A stretch of 59,592 bases of DNA from Pseudomonadota bacterium (GTDB taxonomy: Bacteria > Desulfobacterota > WTBG01 > JAPLJA01), in the NCBI GenBank assembly GCA_026388815.1, contig JAPLJA010000094.1, forward strand, positions 1 through 59,592, in the 5' to 3' direction. This document shows, piece by piece, positions 25,192-33,456 of this stretch. The position numbers and the translations under genes are program-made. The notes beneath the pieces were generated by a model. The model did no database searches, was not told the DNA's origin, and was given only the letters and a program-made list of their open reading frames with translations. Numbering within the stretch: the stretch's first letter is position 1; each line of letters opens with the position of its first letter.

Positions 25192-26145
25192 TCACAGTGT
25201 ACCAGGTGACCTGGAGGAGTTTCCTCCCAAGACCTCCCGTGCCTTCCCGATATCCCTCTGGATTTGCTCTACCAGGGCACCGGCATCGGGGAAGGTCTTT
25301 TCGTCCCGTAGCTTTTCAACGAATTCAATCCTGAGGTTTTCTCCGTAAATCTCATCATGAAAGTCCATGATGTATACCTCGAGCGACAGTTCCTGATCCC
25401 TGAAGGTGGGATTGGTCCCGATGTTCAGAACTCCTGGGAACCGCTTTCCCTGCAAGAACATCCAGACAGCGAAGATTCCTGATGCAGGGAAAAGCTCTTT
25501 ATTTGGCTTGAGATTGGCGGTGGGAATTCCAAGCTGTTTGCCTCTTCCCTTGCCTCTGATCACCTCTCCTTCAAGGGTGTAAAAGCGGCCCAGAAGGCGG
25601 GCAGCCTCCGTGATTTTACCGGTCTGGATATACGTGCGGATGGTCGTGCTCCGAACTTCTATCCCATCCAGTTTGATGTTATCCAGAATCACCGTCTCAA
25701 TATCCCACTCTTTCCCCAGTATCCTTAAGAGCTCGGCATTTCCTTCCCTCTTCATGCCAAACCGGTAATCGGGGCCGATGAATATTTCTTGCGCCCTGAG
25801 CCGTTCGTTGAGAATCTCCTTTACAAAACTGGTAGGGGCTTTGAGGGCAAACTCCGGAGTGAAGTCTTCACAGATGAGGATATCTATTCCTGTTTTTTCA
25901 ATGATCCCTCTTTTCTCCTCAATGGTGGTTATGAGAGGAAAGAATCTTTCTGGCTGAAGGATCTTCAGAGGATGAGGTTCAAAGGTATAGACAATTGAGG
26001 AAGCACCCAGTTCCCTGCTCCTTTCAATCACCCTCTGGAATATCTGCTGATGGCCGAGATGGACCCCGTCGAAATTGCCCAGGGTTAATACCGATTTTTC
26101 TATTTTTCCCCTGAACTCTCCCGACCCCCGATAAAACCTCATCAT
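25192..26145 (-). CDS. ribF: Bifunctional riboflavin kinase / FAD synthetase RibF
   Basis: The 317-residue protein has the FAD synthetase nucleotidyltransferase domain (LTLGNFDGVHLGHQ near residue 20; TFEPHPLKIL; STTIR at about 165) and a C-terminal riboflavin kinase domain (GEVIRGKGRGKQLGIPTANL; VLNIGTNPTF; LSLEVYIMDF). It makes FMN and FAD. The thioesterase gene ends 6 bases before its start, so the two are probably co-transcribed. Confidence 0.95.
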   Translation of the reverse strand: MMRFYRGSGEFRGKIEKSVLTLGNFDGVHLGHQQIFQRVIERSRELGASSIVYTFEPHPLKILQPERFFPLITTIEEKRGIIEKTGIDILICEDFTPEFALKAPTSFVKEILNERLRAQEIFIGPDYRFGMKREGNAELLRILGKEWDIETVILDNIKLDGIEVRSTTIRTYIQTGKITEAARLLGRFYTLEGEVIRGKGRGKQLGIPTANLKPNKELFPASGIFAVWMFLQGKRFPGVLNIGTNPTFRDQELSLEVYIMDFHDEIYGENLRIEFVEKLRDEKTFPDAGALVEQIQRDIGKAREVLGGNSSRSPGTL

Positions 26146-26151
26146 TTTCCC

Positions 26152-26571
26152 TTACGCTTTCAACAGCTTCCCGAAGGCCTCGGCAATGACTGTCCCGTCG
26201 CTCCTGAAGGCCTGCGCCTGGGCATAGATAAGCCTTTTCTCTATCCTGGTAACTTCCCCGACTGCTCTGATCTCTTCAGATACTCTGGCAAAATTCTTGA
26301 ATCTCACCTCTAAGGCAGCAGTTACTGCTTTGATTCCCAGCTCCTGGGTAATCTTCGCCATAAGTTCATCCAGAATGGTGGTGACTATCCCCCCGTGGAC
26401 AATACCCTTCCACCCTTGAAATTCGGGCGAAAGGGTAAATGTAGTTTCGATGCGCCTCTTCTGGGGAAATACGTTGAACTTCAGATTTAACCCCCTTGGG
26501 TTCCTGTCCCCGCAGGCGAAACACATTCCATCATCTACCATCACGAAAGGCTCTGAGAAATCTTCATCCAC
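26152..26571 (-). CDS. PaaI-type hotdog-fold thioesterase
   Basis: The 139-residue protein has the PaaI/YigI thioesterase pattern: CFACGDRNPRGLNLKF near residue 17, then the active-site loop GWKGIVHGGIVTTILDELMA. The family hydrolyses acyl-CoA thioesters, though the natural acyl group is unknown. It lies immediately upstream of ribF. The Cys pair in CFACG is common in this subgroup. Confidence 0.85.
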   Translation of the reverse strand: MDEDFSEPFVMVDDGMCFACGDRNPRGLNLKFNVFPQKRRIETTFTLSPEFQGWKGIVHGGIVTTILDELMAKITQELGIKAVTAALEVRFKNFARVSEEIRAVGEVTRIEKRLIYAQAQAFRSDGTVIAEAFGKLLKA

Positions 26572-26602
26572 GACTCATCCTCCAGAAAAAGTCACTCTTC
26601 TG

Positions 26603-26631
26603 TTGACAAGAAAGTACAAAAAATACTATAA
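26603..26631 (+). promoter_or_regulatory. Promoter for tRNA-Leu
   Basis: TTGACA at 26603-26608 is followed by a -10 candidate in TACTATAA (CTATAA at 26626-26631 with 17-base spacing, or TACTAT at 26624 with 15). It lies 34 bases before the tRNA. Confidence 0.55.
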
Positions 26632-26664
26632 ATGAAACGTTTCCCTTTGGCAAGAATGGGGAGA

Positions 26665-26753
26665 GCCGAAGTGGCGGAATTGGCAGACGCGCTAGATTCA
26701 GGGTCTAGTGAGGAATTGCCCTCGTGGGGGTTCAAGTCCCCCCTTCGGCACCA
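26665..26753 (+). tRNA. tRNA-Leu(CAG)
   Basis: The 7-bp acceptor stem GCCGAAG pairs with CTTCGGC (26743-26749), followed by A and an encoded CCA. The anticodon stem CTAGA/TCTAG encloses TTCAGGG with anticodon CAG (26699-26701). A long variable arm (GTGAGGAATTGCCCTCGT) marks a class II tRNA, as expected for leucine. The T arm contains GGTTCAAGTCC. Confidence 0.96.
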
Positions 26754-26811
26754 GATATTAACCTGCCTGTGGATTTTAACCACACCCTGTCTATGGGCGG
26801 GACACCCTGTT

Positions 26812-26829
26812 CCGGATAATCCGGGTTTT
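26812..26829 (+). terminator. Rho-independent terminator after tRNA-Leu
   Basis: CCGGA-TAA-TCCGG forms a short GC-rich hairpin followed by GTTTTATC. It lies about 60 bases after the tRNA. Confidence 0.5.
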
Positions 26830-26858
26830 ATCTGACAGCCTGGAACGAGGAAAGGATA

Positions 26859-27026
26859 CTACCGCGACGGACCGCAGATCGGACCGGCCTGAGCATCCTT
26901 GATTTTTTTCCGTATGATATCTTTCAAAAACTGCAACGCTGCCTTCCCGTCCTGATCAGTCAGAATGACTTCCAACTCCATCTGCTCCTTTTGATCCAAA
27001 GAGATGGCTACTATCTCTTTTTCCAT
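26859..27026 (-). CDS. Small acidic/basic protein, 55 residues
   Basis: The frame runs MEKEIVAISLDQKEQMELEV, ILTDQDGKAALQFLKDIIRK, KIKDAQAGPICGPSR and stops. AAGGGGATG precedes the ATG at suitable distance, and the frame follows the cytochrome gene at 27056 on the same strand by 29 bases. It is predicted largely helical with one Cys near the end and has no export signal. Function unknown. Codon use looks like that of its neighbours, supporting a real gene. Confidence 0.6.
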   Translation of the reverse strand: MEKEIVAISLDQKEQMELEVILTDQDGKAALQFLKDIIRKKIKDAQAGPICGPSR

Positions 27027-27055
27027 GATCGATCATCCCCTTTCCTGACATTCTC

Positions 27056-27349
27056 CTACGGTGCTGTCTCTCCTCCCTTTTCAACTCCCCGGGTAGTTGC
27101 GAGATAGTCTGTAATGATGGGTATCTCTTTCTCCGGTATGACGCCGCTTGCATAGTAAGCCATCCGCTCAACCGTCGTTCGCCAACCCTCTCTATCCTTC
27201 TTGACGGCATACACCCTGTCCAGGGTGTGACAGCGAGAGCATCTCTTTTCCATCAGAGTCTGGGGGGAGCTATCCTGGGCCACACATCCCGCCAAAAAAA
27301 CGCCGCATAACAACACATACGCATACGGTTTCTTCAGCCTTACTCCCAT
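27056..27349 (-). CDS. Small c-type cytochrome lipoprotein
   Basis: The 97-residue protein has a lipoprotein signal (VLLCGVFLAGC) and one haem c site CSRCH at residues 37-41 (EKRCSRCHTLDRVY). The distal Met ligand may be in VERMAYYAS or absent; relatives use a Met near the C-terminal helix. Mature size is under 80 residues, typical for mono-haem electron carriers. It is paired with a second small cytochrome 30 bases upstream. Confidence 0.85.
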   Translation of the reverse strand: MGVRLKKPYAYVLLCGVFLAGCVAQDSSPQTLMEKRCSRCHTLDRVYAVKKDREGWRTTVERMAYYASGVIPEKEIPIITDYLATTRGVEKGGETAP

Positions 27350-27379
27350 GGAGAAATGTCCTTCCGGTCCCGTGCGTCC

Positions 27380-27679
27380 TTACAGTCCAGGGGCAGCGGC
27401 AGGCCCCATATCGCCTATCATGTACATCTCAATCTGCTTGGCTTCAGTAGCGTTTATGTTGCATGCGGGCTTGCTCGTCATTCTATCCAGAACCTTTTTT
27501 AAGTCCGCTTTAGACCGGTGTCCTTCGTTAATTTTACTGGCTACATGACATTGAGAGCATTTCTTCTCGAACAGTGCTTTGTTCGGGTCCTCTTTTTTCG
27601 TTTCTCCGGCAAAGACAGGGCTGCCAAACACAACGCAACTGAAAGACAGACCAAGAACTATCGCTACCATTTTTTTCAT
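27380..27679 (-). CDS. Small periplasmic c-type cytochrome
   Basis: The 99-residue protein has a cleavable signal peptide (MVAIVLGLSFSCVVFGSPVFA) and a CSQCH haem c motif (EKKCSQCHVASKI). Candidate axial Met residues are in DRMTSKPAC and MYMIGDMG. It is similar in layout to the neighbouring lipoprotein cytochrome, and both are transcribed away from the nitrogenase-like cluster. The natural electron partner is unknown. Confidence 0.87.
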   Translation of the reverse strand: MKKMVAIVLGLSFSCVVFGSPVFAGETKKEDPNKALFEKKCSQCHVASKINEGHRSKADLKKVLDRMTSKPACNINATEAKQIEMYMIGDMGPAAAPGL

Positions 27680-28001
27680 CTTCTTTCCTCCACGATAATC
27701 TGAATGAATTAATTATTTATCTCTTATTCCCTCTTCTGCTGCTCTCAAGAAAAGAGATCTATACCTCAGGCCCCTTCCTCTCCTGGTCAGCATAAAACTT
27801 TGCACTTACATGCTCCCTTCATCTTCTTCTCTATTTTTCTGATGTTCACCCGTCCTTTCTTCCCTCCTTTCCTCCCGATGGAACATTGATAACCGTGAGC
27901 ACTTTACCATAACTCCTGGCAATATTCAACTTCAAGACGCTCCTTTGCTGCTCTACCTCTCACGTCAATCCGTTACTTTCCCTGCCACTTTTAAAAAGTA
28001 C

Positions 28002-28030
28002 TTGACAAAAAAAAGGTGAGGCAATATATT
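28002..28030 (+). promoter_or_regulatory. Sigma70 promoter of the nitrogenase-like cluster
   Basis: A consensus TTGACA at 28002-28007 and TATATT at 28025-28030 are 17 bases apart. They are followed by A/T-rich sequence with partial dyads (AATATT; TTC ... GAA), a plausible MarR binding zone. The start codon of MarR1 is 150 bases downstream. The rest of the 500-base gap (27680-28182) between the divergent cytochrome and marR genes shows no coding potential. Confidence 0.7.
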
Positions 28031-28182
28031 TAGATTCCAAAATATTAATTTATGAACTATTAGGTGCATAGGATATCTACCATAACACGATATGACAGGG
28101 ACGCGGCCCTGAAACACGGGTTGTGCTTCCATGACTAACCGTGAGGAGCAATGAACAAAACACCATCAAGGAGGCAACGACA

Positions 28183-28668
28183 ATGCCAGAGAAAAACATA
28201 GAGATGAAAGAGGTAGATGAGATTGGGGAACAGATGATCAAGGTAAAGAACTTCTTCATCGAGTTCTTCAACAAAGTGGTCCGGGACAACGGGCAGGTCC
28301 TGGGGTTTGATTTCGGCATATCTCAGCTAAAGGCTTTAGCAGCCTTCCACGAGGACCAAGAGTACACCATGGGAGCATTGAGCAAGAACGCCTCTGTCAC
28401 TATGCCCAGTATGACAGAAATGATTGATGGCCTGGAAAGGGATGGTATCGTGGAGAGGTGGAGAGATTCTGAAGACAGGAGGGTGGTTAAGGTACACTTG
28501 ACCGAAAAAGGGAAGGAGATGCGCAGAAAGTTCATGATGAGGCGAAGGAACGAATTTAAAAACATCTTTGGAAAGCTGAGCAAAGAGGAGAGGGATGATC
28601 TGGTGAACGCCCTGGAAAAGGTCTCCACAATCCTCCACAAGGTTAACATCGGGAATGGAAAGGATTGA
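28183..28668 (+). CDS. MarR-family transcriptional regulator (MarR1)
   Basis: From the ATG at 28183 (AGGAGG 8 bases upstream) the protein has 161 residues. It has a MarR winged helix: LSKNASVTMPSMTEMIDGLE as recognition region, then RDGIVERWRDSEDRRVVKVH as the wing, with the conserved DxR. The N-terminal dimerisation helix has IKVKNFFIEFFNKVV, shared with MarR2 (LTMRKFFIEYFRKTI). It is the first gene of the nitrogenase-like cluster and overlaps the next frame, so it is probably autoregulatory. The ligand is unknown. Confidence 0.88.
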   Translation: MPEKNIEMKEVDEIGEQMIKVKNFFIEFFNKVVRDNGQVLGFDFGISQLKALAAFHEDQEYTMGALSKNASVTMPSMTEMIDGLERDGIVERWRDSEDRRVVKVHLTEKGKEMRRKFMMRRRNEFKNIFGKLSKEERDDLVNALEKVSTILHKVNIGNGKD

Positions 28669-28679
28669 AAGGGGTATCC

Positions 28680-29519
28680 ATGCGACAGATAGCTATTTAC
28701 GGCAAAGGAGGAATCGGAAAATCCACGGTTGCATCCCATCTTTCCTACACGCTGGCGGATCGGGGCTTGAAAGTCCTGCAGGTAGGATGCAGTCCCAAAA
28801 ATGACAGTACCCGCTCTCTCCTGAAAGATTTTCCCAGCACCATTCTGGACGTCCTGAGAAACAAAGAGTTCGATTACGATTCGGTAGAGGCAGGTGAGAT
28901 CGTTTTCGAATCACCGCTTCCTTTCAAGAATGGGGGGAAGGTGTACTGCGCCGAGAGCGGAGGGCCGGAACCGGGTGTGGGGTGCGGCGGCAAAGGCGTC
29001 GTGGAGGCAATCGAAACGTTAAGCCGGCTGGACATATTCAAGAATTACAACTGTGATGTCGTGATCTATGACATCCTGGGCGATGTGGTCTGCGGAGGTT
29101 TTTCCCTGCCTATCCGCCAGGGCTACGCCCAGGAGACCTATGTGGTAGCAAGCGGGGAACTCGAGGCCCTCTACCAGGTTACCAACGTCTCCAAGGCGAT
29201 CAAGCGGTTCGAGGTTCGCTCAGGTTCCAAGCTGGGAGGACTCATCATCAACCTGAGGCGGGTGAAGAACGAACTGAAGATGGTCAGGGATTTTGCAGAA
29301 AAGATTGGGACTCAGATCATCGGGATTATCCCCTACAGCCAGCTCATCAAAGAATGCGGCGGAGAGGGTACTACGGTCTTCACCTCTGCTCCGGAATCTG
29401 AAGAGGCAAAGCTTTACCGGGAAATCGGAGACAGGGTCTTGAACAACAAGAATTTGGTAATCCCCAACATCATTGATTTCGAAGACCTCTACGAGTGGTG
29501 GTTGAAGTACTACGAATAG
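28680..29519 (+). CDS. NifH/BchL-like iron protein 1, variant switch I
   Basis: The 279-residue protein belongs to the NifH/BchL/BchX/CfbC reductase ATPases. It has Walker A GKGGIGKST at 8-16, cluster ligands Cys102 (GVGCGGKGV) and Cys138 (GDVVCGGF), and a DILGDVV switch II. Switch I reads GCSPKNDSTR, so the Asp of the usual GCDPKxDSTR is replaced by Ser38, while Asp42 is kept. Lys follows the cluster Gly pair where NifH has the ADP-ribosylated Arg. The start is at 28680 (MRQIAIYGKGG); an in-frame ATG at 28665 overlaps marR1. It should pass electrons at low potential to a NifD/K-like partner with ATP hydrolysis. Confidence 0.9.
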   Translation: MRQIAIYGKGGIGKSTVASHLSYTLADRGLKVLQVGCSPKNDSTRSLLKDFPSTILDVLRNKEFDYDSVEAGEIVFESPLPFKNGGKVYCAESGGPEPGVGCGGKGVVEAIETLSRLDIFKNYNCDVVIYDILGDVVCGGFSLPIRQGYAQETYVVASGELEALYQVTNVSKAIKRFEVRSGSKLGGLIINLRRVKNELKMVRDFAEKIGTQIIGIIPYSQLIKECGGEGTTVFTSAPESEEAKLYREIGDRVLNNKNLVIPNIIDFEDLYEWWLKYYE

Positions 29520-29535
29520 AAAAGAGGAGGAGACA

Positions 29536-30390
29536 ATGCGACAGTTAGCCGTATACGGCAAAGGCGGGATCGGGAAGTCTATGGTCTCATCTCACATCTC
29601 TTTTGGCCTGGCCAATAAAGGTTTGAAGGTAATTCATGTGGGGTGCGATCCCAAGCATGACAGCACCCGTCTGTTGCTTATGGGCAAGATGCCCAAGACC
29701 ATTCTGGACACGTTGAGGAAAAAGAACTTTGACATCCAGCAGGTCACCAGAAATGAGGTAATCTTTGAAAGTCCCATGAAAGTAGAGGGCGGAGGGCGGA
29801 TCTACTGTGCCGAGAGCGGGGGGCCGGACCCGGGACTGGGGTGTGGCGGCAAGGGAGTGATTGAGGCCATCGAGACCCTTCAGCACCTCAATGCCTTCAA
29901 AGAGTTAGACCTGGATGTGGTGCTCTACGATGTGCTCGGCGACGTGGTGTGCGGCGGGTTCTCCATGCCGATACGGCAGGGATATGCAGAGGAAACATAT
30001 ATCGTGACCAGCGGAGAAATTGAGGGGCTCTTTGCCGCCTCCAACATCTGCAAGGCCATCTCCAGGTTCACTTCCCGTTCCGGTTCAAAGCTGGGAGGGA
30101 TTATCGGCAATCTGAGGGAGCTGAAGAACGAGGAGGATATCCTCACCAAGTTCGCTGAACTCCTGGGAACCCACGTTGTGGGGTTCATACCGTACAGTGA
30201 GAAGATCAAGGAGTGTTCAGGCAAGGGAACCACCCTCTTCCAGTTAGCACCCGATTCCAGAGAATGCGATGCGTTCAGGACGCTGACCGATAATATCTGG
30301 AACAATAAAGAGCTCTCTGTTCCCAAGTCCATCAACTTTGAAGAACTCTATGCATGGTGGAAAAAGCTTGTAGGCAAGGGCTCCGTCTAA
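29536..30390 (+). CDS. NifH/BchL-like iron protein 2
   Basis: The 284-residue paralogue of the preceding gene has canonical switch I GCDPKHDSTR (36-45), Walker A GKGGIGKSM (8-16), cluster Cys103 (GLGCGGKGV) and Cys139 (GDVVCGGF). A GAGGAGG ribosome site lies before the ATG. Similarity to NifH1 runs full length, so this is a tandem duplication that diverged. It could form homodimers serving the DK complex or a mixed dimer with NifH1. Like NifH1 it lacks the Arg modified by DraT in nitrogenase. Confidence 0.92.
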   Translation: MRQLAVYGKGGIGKSMVSSHISFGLANKGLKVIHVGCDPKHDSTRLLLMGKMPKTILDTLRKKNFDIQQVTRNEVIFESPMKVEGGGRIYCAESGGPDPGLGCGGKGVIEAIETLQHLNAFKELDLDVVLYDVLGDVVCGGFSMPIRQGYAEETYIVTSGEIEGLFAASNICKAISRFTSRSGSKLGGIIGNLRELKNEEDILTKFAELLGTHVVGFIPYSEKIKECSGKGTTLFQLAPDSRECDAFRTLTDNIWNNKELSVPKSINFEELYAWWKKLVGKGSV

Positions 30391-30443
30391 CAGCCCGAAT
30401 ACATTACCGCAAGAGCGGGCTTCGCATTTATGGAGGTATCACG

Positions 30444-31697
30444 ATGTCAATGTCACTGAAAAGTTATGAACACTGCTGTTCTTCGCTCCAGGCCCTGGCA
30501 ACGCTGGGCAAGATAGAGGGGGTCATCCCCCTGCTCCACGGGCCGCAACCCTGTGCCTATCAGACCCAGATAGGGTCTATGACCTGCCGCCCTTCCCGGC
30601 TGGTTACCGCCGGGACCCTCATCCAGAAGTCAGAAGTAGTCTTTGGCGGAGAGGAAAACCTGAAAAAACAGATCATCAATATCTACCGTCAGTACAAACC
30701 AAAGATTATTGTCATCATCAACACCTGCCTGCCCCAGCTTATCGGCGAAGACATCAAAGGAGTAATCTCTGAGGTAGAGCAGGAAATTCCTGACTTAAGG
30801 GTTACGTACTTTGACAGTGGATTCAACTTCCCCAAGTCATTGCCCCTGGGTAACGATGTGGCGTGGACTACCCTCGTCAAGCTCCTCAAGCCCATGGAAA
30901 AGGTGAAAGGCTCCGTTGGGCTGATAGGAAGGTCAGGGCAGGATGCCGGTGCCTTCACGCCGGTAGATACTTTCCTCAAAGAGGCAGGGATTACCACCTT
31001 TGCCTTTCCGGCACCCCATCTGAGCGAGGTTGAGAAGATCGCCCAGGCTGATATCCTCGTACCCATGCACGTCGTCCCCTACCTGACCTGCAAAGCGATG
31101 AGCGAGCGCTTTGGCTCACGGGTGGAATATGTTGAAGTCCCTTCCGGCGTCAAGGGGACCTCCGGTTTCCTCCGGGGCATTGCTGATCTCCTGAAAAATC
31201 AGAAACTCCATGACCTGGTTGACCAGGAAGAAGAGAAGATGCGCCCCCGTTACGAGGCAATTAAAAAACGGTTTGCCGAGGACCCGGTGAAGGTGGTGAT
31301 TGCCTACGGTCCGGCAAGTGAATTCTCCATGAGTAAGATTTTAGCCGATTTCGGGGCAGAAGTGATCATGATCCCCTCCATGAAAAACAAGTTCGCCCAG
31401 GCAGAGAAAGAACTCCAGAAAAAAAAATACGGTGTGACCATCTTCGAGGATGATTTTGACACCCTGGAAGACGTCTATCAGATGTTCAAGCCTGATACCA
31501 TCTTCTGTGAAGTCCAGGGGAGGGTCGAGTTTATCCCCAAACTCATGCCCACCTTCTGCAATATGATGTTTTTAACCGCCTACGGGTACGATTTTGCTCT
31601 CGATATGGGCGAGAATTTCCATAAAAACATGAAGCGAGAGGTATTAGGAACCTGGAAAGACATGGTGAAAAGATACGGAGGTGAACTTCATGCCTAA
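30444..31697 (+). CDS. Nitrogenase component 1-like subunit DK1 (three-Cys type)
   Basis: The 417-residue protein has the NifD/K/BchN fold pattern: Cys11/Cys12 (SYEHCCSSL), Cys37 (LLHGPQPCAYQ), the SEVVFGGEENL loop and Cys95 (INTCLPQLIGEDI). Spacing 12-37-95 closely matches the three Cys that hold the 4Fe-4S cluster in BchN. It is shorter than NifD and lacks recognisable FeMo-cofactor ligands. The start at 30444 has GGAGG 9 bases upstream. It overlaps the next gene by 8 bases. It probably pairs with DK2 as an N/B-type heterodimer. The substrate is unknown; a tetrapyrrole is inferred from neighbours. Confidence 0.88.
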   Translation: MSMSLKSYEHCCSSLQALATLGKIEGVIPLLHGPQPCAYQTQIGSMTCRPSRLVTAGTLIQKSEVVFGGEENLKKQIINIYRQYKPKIIVIINTCLPQLIGEDIKGVISEVEQEIPDLRVTYFDSGFNFPKSLPLGNDVAWTTLVKLLKPMEKVKGSVGLIGRSGQDAGAFTPVDTFLKEAGITTFAFPAPHLSEVEKIAQADILVPMHVVPYLTCKAMSERFGSRVEYVEVPSGVKGTSGFLRGIADLLKNQKLHDLVDQEEEKMRPRYEAIKKRFAEDPVKVVIAYGPASEFSMSKILADFGAEVIMIPSMKNKFAQAEKELQKKKYGVTIFEDDFDTLEDVYQMFKPDTIFCEVQGRVEFIPKLMPTFCNMMFLTAYGYDFALDMGENFHKNMKREVLGTWKDMVKRYGGELHA

Positions 31698-33441
31698 GAC
31701 CAACGAAGCTCTCGAAAGAACCTACGATCTGGCCGGCATCCGCGAATTGAAGATGAAGGAAATCCATAAGCCCTCTGCCTTTGAAGGAGGTCTGTGGACC
31801 GCGCTCGGCATCAAGGATGCGATGGTAATCTTCCACTCGCCTCCCGGATGCTTCATTAACCAGTGTCAGGGCGTCCTGATGCACGAGTACGTTTTTGACC
31901 TCTATACCACCTCTCTCACCTATGCGAACGTGATGCAGGGCGCTGAGGGCCGGCTGGAAGAGGTGCTGAGAAAGATCGTAGCGAAAAAGCCAAAGCTGAT
32001 CATCATTGTCACCTCTCCCGTTGCGGAGATTACCGGCGACGACATAGAAGGGGTGGTAGAGAAAGTGGGATACAAGAACTGCCTGATCTTTCATCCTCCC
32101 ATCGGCGGGACGCTCCACGAAGGGAGAGACAAGTCGCTGATCACCCTTACTGAACTGATGGATCCGAAGGCAAAAAAGGTTGATAAGTCTGTTAACCTGA
32201 TTGGTTCTTTCTTCGGGACATTCAACTGGAGGGCTGATGTCTTTGAACTCAAGAGGATGCTCTCATGCATCGGGATTAAGGTAAACGCCGTCCTCACCGG
32301 TGGTACCCTGACGCAGGAAATCATCAATGCACCCGCCGCCTCTTTAAATATCTGTGCCTACCCGTATGACTGCGGAATAAAGGCAGCAAAGGTGATGGAA
32401 AAGAAATTCAATATTCCCTACCTGGCAAACCATGTGCCCATCGGCTTCAAGGAATCGGCTGCCTGGGTAGAAGAGATTGCCGATTTCTTCAAGGTGGATG
32501 CCAGTACTTACCTTAAGGAAGAGATCATGTCTGCTTACGACCTGATCCAGTCCTTCATGGTCCTGCCCATTACCTTTGAGTCTTCCGTGGCACTCTCTCT
32601 CGACAATAACGACACCTACGCCGTCGGGATAAGCAGCTTCTTTAAGAAAGAGCTCGGCATGGAAATCTCCATGGCTGCAGTGGAAACCAAAGCAGCCGCA
32701 GAGAAGGTCAAAGAGGTGTGCGACAACGTCTTGGTCTCGCCCACGATCGACGAGAAGAGGGAACAGTTCCAGGAGAAGAGCCCCCTCATGATTATGGGCA
32801 ACTTTTACGACATCAAGATTGCAAAAGAACTCGGGTTCTCAAACTACCTCTTCGCTGATATTCCGACCATGGGCCACCAGACCACAGAGGCAAATCCCTT
32901 CATGGGTTTCATGGGTGCAAAGAATCTGATTCAACACACCGTAAACCAGATCTATGTGAACATTTTCCTCGAAACCAAAGGAGGAATGGAAGAAGCCATT
33001 TCCTTTGGCGTGGTTGAATGGGACCTCGATGCCCGGAAGGCCTTCATAAAAGTGGCAGATATGATTCCCCATTTCATCAAGGCTATTGCCGTCCGGAAAC
33101 TCCAGAAGAAGGCTGAGGAGATTGCCCTCCAGAAGGGTACGAAAATTACCATGGAGATCATCAGGCAGGTTACCGACCAGTACACGCCCACCAAGTTCAA
33201 GTCAAAATTCCTCTCTGCCTTAAAAGAAGACAAAGAAGCGCCAGAAGCCGAGGCACCGCCTGAAGTGGTGAAGTTTACCATGCCCTGGGATGCAGCGGCA
33301 AAGGCAGCAATCGAGAAAGCCCCGAAGGAGATCCAGGCCATGGCTGTCTCAGGCACCGAAGATTTTGCCCGGGAGAAGGGCTACCAGGAAGTTACCGAGC
33401 AGGTGATGAACAAATTCAAGAAAGAAACGGGCATGGGTTAA
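31690..33441 (+). CDS. Nitrogenase component 1-like subunit DK2 with PCP_red C-terminal domain
   Basis: The 583-residue protein aligns with BchB/NifK-type subunits: FHSPPGCFINQ (Cys54), IIIVTSPVAEITGDDIEG and TGGTLTQEI. Two of the three usual cluster Cys are Ser (Ser29 in KPSAFEG, Ser109 in VTSPVAE), so it can offer only Cys54 or Cys59 to a shared cluster. The last 50 residues (MPWDAAAKAAIEKAPKEIQA onward) match the small C-terminal domain of light-independent protochlorophyllide reductase subunit B. A charged linker (about 510-530) separates them. The ATG at 31690 has GGAGG 7 bases upstream and lies inside the end of DK1. Confidence 0.85.
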   Translation: MPKTNEALERTYDLAGIRELKMKEIHKPSAFEGGLWTALGIKDAMVIFHSPPGCFINQCQGVLMHEYVFDLYTTSLTYANVMQGAEGRLEEVLRKIVAKKPKLIIIVTSPVAEITGDDIEGVVEKVGYKNCLIFHPPIGGTLHEGRDKSLITLTELMDPKAKKVDKSVNLIGSFFGTFNWRADVFELKRMLSCIGIKVNAVLTGGTLTQEIINAPAASLNICAYPYDCGIKAAKVMEKKFNIPYLANHVPIGFKESAAWVEEIADFFKVDASTYLKEEIMSAYDLIQSFMVLPITFESSVALSLDNNDTYAVGISSFFKKELGMEISMAAVETKAAAEKVKEVCDNVLVSPTIDEKREQFQEKSPLMIMGNFYDIKIAKELGFSNYLFADIPTMGHQTTEANPFMGFMGAKNLIQHTVNQIYVNIFLETKGGMEEAISFGVVEWDLDARKAFIKVADMIPHFIKAIAVRKLQKKAEEIALQKGTKITMEIIRQVTDQYTPTKFKSKFLSALKEDKEAPEAEAPPEVVKFTMPWDAAAKAAIEKAPKEIQAMAVSGTEDFAREKGYQEVTEQVMNKFKKETGMG

Positions 33442-33456
33442 TACCCTTCTCTTGAT

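Noticed and set aside
26632-26835. 67-residue frame over the tRNA
   Set aside because: Runs through tRNA-Leu and its terminator, with no ribosome site.
32091-32327. Antisense frames over DK and chelatase genes
   Set aside because: Several 60-190 residue frames occur opposite these genes, none with a ribosome site or recognisable domain.
28680-33441. Standard light-independent protochlorophyllide reductase (bchLNB)
   Set aside because: The tail domain of DK2 and the ligand pattern are similar, but the gene set (two NifH, three DK, CbiX-like chelatases, feoB) and the absence of any other bch gene argue against plain chlorophyll synthesis.
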